Made by a program: the position numbers and the translations under genes. Positions 1 through 8,262 of a DNA stretch of 64,000 nt are shown here, piece by piece. This stretch comes from Anaerohalosphaeraceae bacterium. Its GTDB lineage: Bacteria > Planctomycetota > Phycisphaerae > Sedimentisphaerales > Anaerohalosphaeraceae. Position 1 is the first letter of the stretch. Every line of letters begins with the position of its first letter. Below the pieces are notes generated by a model. The model saw only the letters and a list, made by a program, of their open reading frames with translations, had not been told where the DNA came from and did not search any database. The stretch covers positions 1 through 64,000 of the forward strand of contig JBBFLK010000013.1 of the NCBI GenBank assembly GCA_037479115.1. The letters run 5' to 3'.

Positions 1-158
1 ATGACCAAAGAAGAATATGCATTGCGGGGGTACGATCTACCATGGCTTCCCTAAAGAAAAATCTTACAAAAAAATATACATTTGTAAACAGATGGAGTAT
101 ATCTATTTTAATCATAAAATTTTTTCCAAACGGTCCCCAACTCCTGCTGCATCCTGAC

Positions 159-3100
159 TTACTGATTGAGAAGATTCTGCAGCTCCTCCATTTGTTCTTT
201 ATCCAAAACCGGATTGCTCTGATTCCAGCGCCATACCTCCGCGGCCCACCTTGCGGCTTGCTGCTTTCCATTCATCGCCAAAAGCGTTTTGACCAGCCGA
301 TATCCGGTTTTTACCCGCTCCGGAGAATAAGGCGGCGCGTTTTTCAGGGACTGTTCAAAATCTTCCCGAGCTTTTGCCAACTGTCCCATTTCGAAAAAGA
401 TTTCGCCCCGGGTATCCAGCAAATCGGCATTTCGGGGTTGAATCATCAAACCCTTATCGGCCCACTGAAGCGCCTCCTGCAGCTGCTTATTCTGAGAAAA
501 CAGAATCCAGGCCAGGTTATTCATTGCCGCTGCACGGTCTGCTTCTTCCGTCAGACTGTTTTGCATCAGAAGGACGCGATAAAGTTGTTCTGCAGATTTA
601 TACTGCTGCCAATAATGATAGAGTTTCGCCTGAGACAGCATCAGCTGCGGATGATTGGGGTGGCGTTCCAGCAGTGAACGCAGGCATTCGGCGGCGGTTT
701 CGCGTCCCTTCGGGTCTTCCTCCAGCCCCAACTGAAGACAAATGCGGGCGGCGGCATCCAGGCATTTCGGAGAATAACCTGAATACTTTTCAAGCAGCTC
801 CTGCACTGCCGACCGCTGCTGGTCTCTGAGCAAAAGCGCTGCCCAGCGATGGAAAACGCCGCTGGGCTCCGAATTCTCTTTCATTTCATTCTCGAACAGC
901 TGCCAGGCCTGCTCTTTGCGACCGGTTTGATACAGAAGATGCAGATAAAGAATCCGGAAGGCGGGATTCCCTTTTTCCCGTATCTCTCTGCGGGATTCCA
1001 AAACGCTTTCAGCCTCCTGAAAACGTTCGGTTCGAATGCACAGTTCCGCATACAAGGCCGCCACTCGTTCCTCGTTCGGAAACCGCTTATACAAATCCTG
1101 CAGAGTCGGCAGGGCCAAATGTCCGCCTCGCATCGCCTCCAGACGGGCTTTCTGCAGCAGAAGAGTGCTGCTTTCCGGGAAGAATTCCAGCCCCTTCAGA
1201 AGGCTGTCCAGAGCCCGGCCGGTCTGTCCGTTTCGCATGTACCATTCTGCCAGGGCAGCCCATCCTGCCTCGATTCGCGGGTAGTCATTCAGCAGACTGT
1301 GCAGAATTCTCTCGCCTTCATCCGCTGCGGCGGTTGTGTTTTCCGACAAGAGCATCTGGGCCTTCAGCAGCAGGACGGAAGGATCCTTCGGTTCTGCCGC
1401 CAGATATTTTTCGATGAGGGCTTCGAGGGCCTTTCGGCGCTGAGGAGCCCGGGCATAGATCAAGACGGCTTTGCGAAGAACCGCCGGGTCCTCCGGATAC
1501 AGGCGAAGGGCTTCTTCCATCGTCTCGACAGCGGCATCCGTCCGATTCAGATTCACAAGCAAATCTGCGGCAAGCAGAAAACTGTCCCGGGACGATTCCG
1601 AAAGGCGCAGCATGGTTTTGATATCCTCCTGCGCTTGTTCCGTCAGACCGATTTGAGTCCGAACCATCGCCCGCAATGCATACAAACGGGGCTCAGAGGG
1701 CTTGACCGTCAGGGCCTCATCGCAAATCTGAACGGCCTGGTCGGTTTCTTTTCGGCGCATCGCCAGTTCCACACGGGCCGCGATAACCGGCAGCGAATGG
1801 GGTTGGGCTTCCTGAAGCGAACGAAGAATCTCTTCGGCCTCCGAAAGCTGATTTTGATAAAGATGCATCAAAGCCAGCGATAATTTGAGATTCTGGTCGT
1901 TGGGGTTTTTCGCAATCATGTCCTGAAGAATTTCCGCGGCGTTCCCGAACCGGCCCTGCTGAAGAAGCCGCTGAACCTCCAAATGCGTCAGCCGCGGGTC
2001 CCGCAGCCCCCGTCGGGCCGCCTGCTGAAGCACTATCTCCGCCGCTCGATATTCCTGAGCTCGATACATAGCCGACACGGCCGAAACAATCAATTCGAGG
2101 TTATCCATGTCTTTGGCAAGGGCGTTTTGATATTCCTGGACGGCCAGCGCCAGATTGCCGGAGGCCTCATAAACAGAAGCCAGCAGGATTCGGCTGTCTA
2201 TGTCTTCCGGATAACTGCGGAGCACGGCATTCAGAAGCGAAACAATTTGCGGATAATCCCGCCGAATCTGACCTCGCTCAAAGAGCAGTCGGGCCTGTTC
2301 ATACCGCCACTGCCGTCCCTGTTCCCCTTCTGCGTTTTTGATTTCTTCAATCCATTTGCGGAGCTGCTCCGGCTCTGCCGTTCGGCGTGTCCATTCGAGC
2401 AAACGCCGGCGAAGCGAAATGTCGGCCGGATACTGTTTGGCCAAATCGGCAAGAACCGCCGCCGCTTCCTGGACCTGCCCTTTCAGGAAGAGCACTTCCG
2501 CCCGCCAGACAGCCAAAACTTTTCGCTGTTCGGGGGAGAAGGGTTCCGGAGAGACAGCATCCAGAAATGCTGCCGCCTGTTCAAATTCGCTGGTTTGGAC
2601 AGCAGAAACGACCCATTTTTGAATCGGCTCGAGCGAAGCTGGATAGTCCCGGCGGAGCTCTTCCAAAATCTGCCGAGCCGGCCCGTGGTGCCCCTGCCTG
2701 CGCAAAAGGTCGCTTTCCAGAAGTCGAACCCGGAGTGTCTGGCCTTCCTGTTTCTTCAGATTCTCCAATTGTGTTTGAGCCTCCTCCAGCCGACCTGTTT
2801 CAGTCCAGAAACTGATTTGCTCTGCCAGGAAAGAAGGGTCTCGGCGGGCCAGTTCCTGACTTTCCTGAATCAGCCGGGCCTGCTCAGCCTGATTCGGCGG
2901 GTTCTGTGATGTCTGCATCTGCCGAAGCCGAACGGTCAGCCAAATTCTGCGATAGTCCTGATTGTCCGGCTGTTTGCGCAAAGCCCTCTGGATATGGTCA
3001 GCCGCTTCGGCCAATCGTCCTTCCTTCAGAGACCACCGCGCCAGCAGAGCATGGGCTTCCGCATGTTCGGGAAAACGCAGAAGAAGCCCGCGAAGCTGCT

Positions 3101-4316
3101 GGACAGCCGCCAAGGGGTCTCCCGCTTCCATGAGGGCCTGTGCCAGACGCATCGAGGCATCCGGCGAGGCGGAAGCCGCCGACAATTTTCGCCAAATCGC
3201 CAAAGCAGTCGGCCAATCCCCCTTGGTTTGTGCCAGAAGCCCCTGCAGATACGCAACGGTCTCCGGTTCTTCCTTTCGTTCGGTCATCAGCCGGATGATG
3301 CTTTCCGCCTGGTCCCAGCGGCGTGCCTGAATGAAAAGTTCCGCCGCAGTTACCAGAAAATCATAGGAATCCGGCTGTAGCGCCGCTATGCCCTCCTGGG
3401 CCACCCGAACCATTTCGTCCGTGCGGCCGCTCCGTACGGCCCATTGTGCCCACAAAAGCCAGACCGTCAGGTCATCGGACTGTTCCGACTGCAAGCTGGT
3501 CAACAGCCGCTCTGTTTCCTCCAGCCGTCCGGCTGTCAGACATACAGAAGCCAGCTGCAGTTTTTGCGGACGGGTTTGGAATGGAAGAGTTTTCGCCTTT
3601 TCAATATCGGCCTGAGCTTCATCCGCCTGCTGGTTTTGAAGATGATACTGAGCCCGATACAGATAAGCCGACGGCTCGTTTGAATTAGCCTCCACGGCAG
3701 CATTCAGCCATTCCAGCGGGGTTTTGTCGGATAAGTCCGGGTTTTGCTGGCTCAAACGGGCCATAAGCAGGTAAGCCTGCAGACAGTCTGGATGCCGCTC
3801 CAGAATCTGCTGGAGTCTTTGCCGAGCGGGAATCATTTGGCCTCGCTGCATCATAGCCTGTGCGGCATAACAAGCAATTTCGGGATGGTCCTGCCGCTCC
3901 AGAAAGGCCTCGGCCAGCCGCTGGGCCTCTGCGGGGTCGGTCCGGACATAAAATTCAATCAGCCGGCGGGATACATCCGGGTTGTCCCCCAGACGAAGAA
4001 TCTGATGATAAGCCCGCAGGGCCTGCTCGATGTATCCCTTCGTCAGAGGACGGCGATTCATCTGGGCCTCTGCGTATTTGATCAGGATTGCCGTATCCTG
4101 TTTGGGCTGAATCGCCGCCAGATACTGCCCGAGATAGACGGCTGCCGCATCCCAGTCTTTTTTCTCAAAGGCCGCCAGACCCCGCTCCAGACCCCGATGA
4201 GCCCGCAGGTGTTTGTTCCAATACCACAATCCGCCCACGGTCAGCGTACCGGCTGCCAGGGCAAAGAGCACGACGACCAAAAACGCCCAGTTGATTCGAC
4301 CGAATCTGTATTGCAT
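159..4316 (-). CDS. Large membrane-anchored TPR-repeat protein of the exopolysaccharide locus
   Basis: The 1385-residue product has a short basic N-terminus and one membrane segment at about residues 10-32. The rest is almost entirely helical tetratricopeptide-like repeats, seen as recurrent pairs such as PDASMRLAQALMEAGD and PDNQDYRRIW, with many A, L, E and Q residues. It therefore likely sits on the outer face of the inner membrane as a scaffold. Exosortase/EPS loci in other bacteria often end with a large TPR lipoprotein or membrane protein (the PrsT type); membership in that group is inferred from context. The ATG at 4316 has a good upstream AGAAGGGAG. It lies 36 bases after the sugar transferase and is the last gene of the minus-strand run. 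No enzymatic motif is visible. Confidence 0.85.
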   Translation of the reverse strand: MQYRFGRINWAFLVVVLFALAAGTLTVGGLWYWNKHLRAHRGLERGLAAFEKKDWDAAAVYLGQYLAAIQPKQDTAILIKYAEAQMNRRPLTKGYIEQALRAYHQILRLGDNPDVSRRLIEFYVRTDPAEAQRLAEAFLERQDHPEIACYAAQAMMQRGQMIPARQRLQQILERHPDCLQAYLLMARLSQQNPDLSDKTPLEWLNAAVEANSNEPSAYLYRAQYHLQNQQADEAQADIEKAKTLPFQTRPQKLQLASVCLTAGRLEETERLLTSLQSEQSDDLTVWLLWAQWAVRSGRTDEMVRVAQEGIAALQPDSYDFLVTAAELFIQARRWDQAESIIRLMTERKEEPETVAYLQGLLAQTKGDWPTALAIWRKLSAASASPDASMRLAQALMEAGDPLAAVQQLRGLLLRFPEHAEAHALLARWSLKEGRLAEAADHIQRALRKQPDNQDYRRIWLTVRLRQMQTSQNPPNQAEQARLIQESQELARRDPSFLAEQISFWTETGRLEEAQTQLENLKKQEGQTLRVRLLESDLLRRQGHHGPARQILEELRRDYPASLEPIQKWVVSAVQTSEFEQAAAFLDAVSPEPFSPEQRKVLAVWRAEVLFLKGQVQEAAAVLADLAKQYPADISLRRRLLEWTRRTAEPEQLRKWIEEIKNAEGEQGRQWRYEQARLLFERGQIRRDYPQIVSLLNAVLRSYPEDIDSRILLASVYEASGNLALAVQEYQNALAKDMDNLELIVSAVSAMYRAQEYRAAEIVLQQAARRGLRDPRLTHLEVQRLLQQGRFGNAAEILQDMIAKNPNDQNLKLSLALMHLYQNQLSEAEEILRSLQEAQPHSLPVIAARVELAMRRKETDQAVQICDEALTVKPSEPRLYALRAMVRTQIGLTEQAQEDIKTMLRLSESSRDSFLLAADLLVNLNRTDAAVETMEEALRLYPEDPAVLRKAVLIYARAPQRRKALEALIEKYLAAEPKDPSVLLLKAQMLLSENTTAAADEGERILHSLLNDYPRIEAGWAALAEWYMRNGQTGRALDSLLKGLEFFPESSTLLLQKARLEAMRGGHLALPTLQDLYKRFPNEERVAALYAELCIRTERFQEAESVLESRREIREKGNPAFRILYLHLLYQTGRKEQAWQLFENEMKENSEPSGVFHRWAALLLRDQQRSAVQELLEKYSGYSPKCLDAAARICLQLGLEEDPKGRETAAECLRSLLERHPNHPQLMLSQAKLYHYWQQYKSAEQLYRVLLMQNSLTEEADRAAAMNNLAWILFSQNKQLQEALQWADKGLMIQPRNADLLDTRGEIFFEMGQLAKAREDFEQSLKNAPPYSPERVKTGYRLVKTLLAMNGKQQAARWAAEVWRWNQSNPVLDKEQMEELQNLLNQ

Positions 4317-4352
4317 TCAAACTCCCTTCTGTGATGCCAATCCTGATTTTGA

Positions 4353-5951
4353 TTATCCAAACTGGTCCAAAAAAGAAAGAATCAGCTTGCGTGCGGTCAA
4401 CAGACAAATCTTCAGGTCCATGCCCAGCGACAATTTCCGGACATATTCCATATCATAGTAAATCCATTCCTGAAAATCGCGGCCCGGCCGACGGGTTCGG
4501 CTGACCTGCCAGAGGCCGGTAATTCCCGGGCGAACGGAAAGACGAGCCTGACGCCACGGAGGGCAATATTCATTTTCATTTTCCGGAGAAGGGCGCGGCC
4601 CCGCCACACTCATTTGGCCGAGCAGAACATTTAAAAACTGCGGCAGTTCATCGATGCATGTATCCCGCAGAAATTTGCCGATGGGGCTGGTTCGCGGGTC
4701 ATCGTCCATCTTAAACTGCGGACCGTCCACCTGATTGACCATACGAAGTTGGTCCTGAAGGGACTCGGCTCCGACAATCATCGTCCGAAACTTCAGACAG
4801 GAAAACTCTCTGCCGTGCAGGCCCTGACGGCGTGCCCGGAAAAAGACAGGGCCCGGCGAGGTCAGTTTGACCGCCAGCGCAATCAGCGGAAAAAACGGCA
4901 AAAATAATCCCAGCACGAGAAGAGAAATCAGGATATCCACCAGGCGTTTGCCGAAACGCGGATACGAAAGGAGCGGCCATTCCCGAAATGCTTTTTCAGA
5001 ACGGCTCCAACCATCGGAACAGAAATTCAGACGGGTCTTCCATTCCTGGTGCGGCTGGCGCCACCATGCGACGTGGTGAACAGGCTTTCCGGGGGGCACA
5101 CAAACCGACGGCCCCAGCAGGACTCCCTGAAGAACGGCGCCGTCGCCGACCTCTGCCCGGTCACAGAGGATTGCCGGAGCCGCAATCACAGCCCCCTGCC
5201 CCAAACGGACCTCTCTGCCGATATGAATGATTCCTTTGAGGGTCGTCCTTCCCGAACCATCTGCCTTTGCTGCGGATTCCGAACGGCAGGTTTGGCTGAA
5301 TCGAAGCAGGGCTGCTAATCCGGTTGTGGAAAAAAGATCGAACCGCCTGCCGCCGATACGAAGCCGGAGGATTCGGCCGCCGACTGATTCGGCATATTCC
5401 GCAAAAGAAGCCGTCGGTTTTCTGAGCAAAGCACTTAAAAGTTTCTCGAATTTTTCGGCCCTGCAGCAGAAGAAATCCGGCCAGTCCGCTGAGGGAAAAT
5501 CCGGTTCGTATACGGGCTGATAGGAGCGGCGGAAACCGACGATGCGACCGTCTCTTGTCAGACGAACCTGCTCCCGGCCGGCATCCAGTGAAGGGTCGAT
5601 GCGGAAAACCGCTATATCACAATCCAGAGAACAAAGAACCGCCTCAAGATTTGCTCTGTCCACCTTCGACAGGACGGCTCCGTTCGCAAGAATCACCCAC
5701 TCGGTTTTGGGTACGGAAAGATGAGCCGAGCCGCTGATCCCTTCGGGAGGATAAAAAAAGACCTCTTTATCCCGCTCCAGGTCCTGGGTTCTGGCGGATT
5801 CCGGCAGCCAAAATCGGCAGGGTTTCTGCAGAGCACCGGCCTTCAGCATATCCAGCAGAAGCCGATTGGCCGGATACGCCGTTAGCAGCTGCGGCCCCAA
5901 AGAGGCGGATGAACCGCAAAAATGTTCAGACCCAAACCAGAAAACCTGCAT
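4353..5951 (-). CDS. Polyprenyl-phosphate sugar-1-phosphate transferase with N-terminal nucleotidyltransferase/beta-helix-like domain
   Basis: The 532-residue product has two parts. Residues 335-532 form a bacterial sugar transferase (WcaJ/WbaP/PglC type): one membrane segment at about 337-362 after KRLVDILIS, then LKFRTM, the catalytic IDELPQ (Asp434-Glu435), MSVAGPRP and RPGITGLWQVS. Such enzymes transfer a sugar phosphate from an NDP-sugar to undecaprenyl phosphate and so prime exopolysaccharide repeat units. Residues 1-300 do not look like the usual multi-TM N-terminus. They resemble a degenerate sugar nucleotidyltransferase followed by hexapeptide-type beta-helix turns (IIHIGREVRLGQGAVI). 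The same architecture precedes the exosortase two genes upstream. The ATG follows AGAGGGGAG. It lies 23 bases downstream of the Wzc-like gene. Confidence 0.92.
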   Translation of the reverse strand: MQVFWFGSEHFCGSSASLGPQLLTAYPANRLLLDMLKAGALQKPCRFWLPESARTQDLERDKEVFFYPPEGISGSAHLSVPKTEWVILANGAVLSKVDRANLEAVLCSLDCDIAVFRIDPSLDAGREQVRLTRDGRIVGFRRSYQPVYEPDFPSADWPDFFCCRAEKFEKLLSALLRKPTASFAEYAESVGGRILRLRIGGRRFDLFSTTGLAALLRFSQTCRSESAAKADGSGRTTLKGIIHIGREVRLGQGAVIAAPAILCDRAEVGDGAVLQGVLLGPSVCVPPGKPVHHVAWWRQPHQEWKTRLNFCSDGWSRSEKAFREWPLLSYPRFGKRLVDILISLLVLGLFLPFFPLIALAVKLTSPGPVFFRARRQGLHGREFSCLKFRTMIVGAESLQDQLRMVNQVDGPQFKMDDDPRTSPIGKFLRDTCIDELPQFLNVLLGQMSVAGPRPSPENENEYCPPWRQARLSVRPGITGLWQVSRTRRPGRDFQEWIYYDMEYVRKLSLGMDLKICLLTARKLILSFLDQFG

Positions 5952-5974
5952 GAAACGCTCCCCTCTTCGTTTGT

Positions 5975-8245
5975 TCAGGACAGCTGATTCGGATTCGGAG
6001 GAAACGTCTGCGTATCCGAGGACTCCTGCGAAGCCGTCAAAAACAGGTCGGGGTTTTTCTTGCGGTGCTTTCGGCCCTTCTGACCGTAGGCGTATCCGTA
6101 TCCGTAGGAGCGGTAGCCCTGCTCGGCTTTCACATTATTGACAACCGTTCCGATGACCTTGGCCCCCACCTGCCGCAGTCTGGACAAGGCCTCCTGGATA
6201 TCCGGCTGCGAGGTCCGTCCCAAAAACGTAGTCAGAATGACGGCATCGGCATACCGAGACAGCACCAGTGCATCCGCAAAAGCCAGAACCGGCGGGGAAT
6301 CAATCAAAATAACATCGAAAGAATCCCGCAGGGTACGGAGCCGTTCGCCGCTTTGCGGATGAGCCAGCAAGTCCAGCGCATCCGCACTATTGCGAAAATC
6401 AGACGCAAGAATAAAAAAGTTGGGGTTGGAATGCCGGTACAAACATTCTTCCAGTCGTTTGCCGAACAGATAATCCTGAAATCCGCGAAGGGCACGGGGC
6501 AGATTCAGCACTTCCACCACGTCCGGTTTACGCAAATCCGCATCAATCAGGAGTGTTTTTTTGCCGGAGTTGGCAAAGGAAGCCGCCAGATTGACACAAA
6601 ACGTCGTCTTGCCGTCCTGCACGCCCGGGCTGGTCACCAGAATTATTTTGGAACCATTCGAGCCGTCCAAAAGTCCCAGATTGGCCCGAATTGTCTGATA
6701 ATCGTCATTCAGCTGCTGGCCCAAAAGATTTCGCTGAATGGAATGCGGGTCGGTCGTTGTGCCCAAAATCCTCACCTGTATCCGCTTGACGACCTCCTGA
6801 GGATGGTGAATCCGCCGGTCCAGCCGGTCGATAAGCAGAGCCGTCAGCAGGCCGAACAGAAGCCCTCCAAAGCCCACAGCGGCCGCCATTTTCTTTCGTT
6901 TGCCCGGAGCGGAAACACTAAAGGCCTCATCGGCGACGGAAATTCGGGCCGGCCGTTTGCTCTCAATCATCAGCTCTTTGATTTTGCGGTCGACCTCCTG
7001 CATCTGCTCTTTGCTTTGCTGAATCTGTTCCTTCAGGTCCTCAATCAGCAGCTGTTTGCGGCCGATTCGGATCGTCTCGGCATCCTGCTGCTGCAGTTTT
7101 TCCTGAAGATGCTGCATCAGAGAAGCCAACTGAGAACGCTGCGTTTTCAGCTGAGCCAGCTGCAGCTGCCGGCCGCTCGTGCGGCGCTCCTCAAAGGCCG
7201 CGTTGAACTCATCCAGCACTTCCTGCTGCCGCTTTTCATAACGGTTTTTGAGGGTTTCAAAGACCTGCTCCTGCTGAACCAGAACCGGATTGTTCGGCTG
7301 CATCGTCTGACGGCTGACCAGAAGGGTTTGTTCATACCGGCGAATGTCCTCCTGAAGTGCCCGCAGAATCGGGTCGTTCTGGACAATCTGAGAGCGCTGC
7401 TGGACGAAATCCGACGGCAGGGCTTCCTGGCCGCCCTGTTCGGCCGCCTGAATCTGGGCCTCCAGGGCCAGCAGCTGAATTTCCGTATTGGTCAGCTCTC
7501 TCTGGAGACTGGCCAGCCGTTCGTAATGCATCTGCTGGAGAGCCGTCAATTCCCCGGTTCCGTATTCTTCCACCAGCTGACGGATGGTTTCCTGCTGGGC
7601 TTCAAGTTTCTGCGTCAGCTGCTTTCGCTCGTTTTGGAGGTTATTCAGACGCGTATTTTCTCGATCCCGCAGGTCTTCGACCACCACTGCCATATAATTG
7701 CGGAGAATTAAGTTAATCAGCGTTCGAGCTTCTTCCGCCTGTGCGGCCGGAGTAGTCATGCTTAGGGTAATCAGATAGGACCCCCGGTCCGGTTCAATCT
7801 CAATAATCCCCTGCTCAAACATCTGCCGAAGGCCCGTGTAGGTGTCTCCTTTCTGATTAAAGAAAGAAAGATTGAGATTTTGGGCTTCTTCGGCAACCCG
7901 TCGGATGACTTTATCGCTGCTCATCAGCATGGCCTGGGTGTTCTTGAAGCCTTCATAGTTGGGCAGCGGCTGGTCGGAGTCGCGATCACGATATATAATC
8001 TCCGGAATAATGGGGGCCACCTCTACCAGCGCCGTTGTGCGGTACTGCTTGGGCATCAGAAAAAAGACCGCCGGAAAGCCGATCCCCCAGACCAGCGCCG
8101 TCAGCAAAACAATCACCCACCATCGCCGCCGGAGCAACCCCCAAAGATCAATCTCTGTGTGCGGCTGCTCCTGCGACGGCTGCGGGCGATATTCGACCAG
8201 TTCTGCCGTCGGGGCACCGTTTTCTGTAATGTCCGAATTGTCCAT
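5975..8245 (-). CDS. Wzc-like polysaccharide co-polymerase with BY-type tyrosine autokinase
   Basis: The 756-residue inner-membrane protein controls chain length and export of exopolysaccharide. An N-terminal Wzz domain has a membrane segment at about 42-64. A long periplasmic coiled-coil part follows (about 190-430, rich in Q, E, L and R). A second membrane segment lies at about 454-472, then a cytoplasmic kinase. Kinase motifs are Walker A SPGVQDGKTT (539-548), Walker A' TLLIDADLRKP (564-574) and Walker B DVILIDSPP (644-652). The tail has a tyrosine cluster YRSYGYGYAYG (711-721), the usual site of inter-subunit autophosphorylation. The ATG follows TTGGAGG. It is placed between the exosortase and the priming transferase. 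No cognate low-molecular-weight phosphatase is seen in the window. Confidence 0.95.
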   Translation of the reverse strand: MDNSDITENGAPTAELVEYRPQPSQEQPHTEIDLWGLLRRRWWVIVLLTALVWGIGFPAVFFLMPKQYRTTALVEVAPIIPEIIYRDRDSDQPLPNYEGFKNTQAMLMSSDKVIRRVAEEAQNLNLSFFNQKGDTYTGLRQMFEQGIIEIEPDRGSYLITLSMTTPAAQAEEARTLINLILRNYMAVVVEDLRDRENTRLNNLQNERKQLTQKLEAQQETIRQLVEEYGTGELTALQQMHYERLASLQRELTNTEIQLLALEAQIQAAEQGGQEALPSDFVQQRSQIVQNDPILRALQEDIRRYEQTLLVSRQTMQPNNPVLVQQEQVFETLKNRYEKRQQEVLDEFNAAFEERRTSGRQLQLAQLKTQRSQLASLMQHLQEKLQQQDAETIRIGRKQLLIEDLKEQIQQSKEQMQEVDRKIKELMIESKRPARISVADEAFSVSAPGKRKKMAAAVGFGGLLFGLLTALLIDRLDRRIHHPQEVVKRIQVRILGTTTDPHSIQRNLLGQQLNDDYQTIRANLGLLDGSNGSKIILVTSPGVQDGKTTFCVNLAASFANSGKKTLLIDADLRKPDVVEVLNLPRALRGFQDYLFGKRLEECLYRHSNPNFFILASDFRNSADALDLLAHPQSGERLRTLRDSFDVILIDSPPVLAFADALVLSRYADAVILTTFLGRTSQPDIQEALSRLRQVGAKVIGTVVNNVKAEQGYRSYGYGYAYGQKGRKHRKKNPDLFLTASQESSDTQTFPPNPNQLS

Positions 8246-8262
8246 ACGCCTCCAACTATCTG

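Noticed and set aside
1-54. Short plus-strand frame starting with ATG at base 1 (MTKEEYALRGYDLPWLP, stop at 52-54)
   Set aside because: It may be the last codons of a gene that begins before the window, but 17 residues are not enough to name or support it.
849-2909. Several open frames of 300 or more codons antisense to the TPR gene
   Set aside because: They are composition shadows of a repeat-rich coding sequence; no motif or signal supports them.
6065-7711. Long open frame of 548 codons antisense to the Wzc-like gene
   Set aside because: It mirrors the codon pattern of the real gene on the other strand, is rich in L, Q, R and F without any domain, and has no ribosome site.
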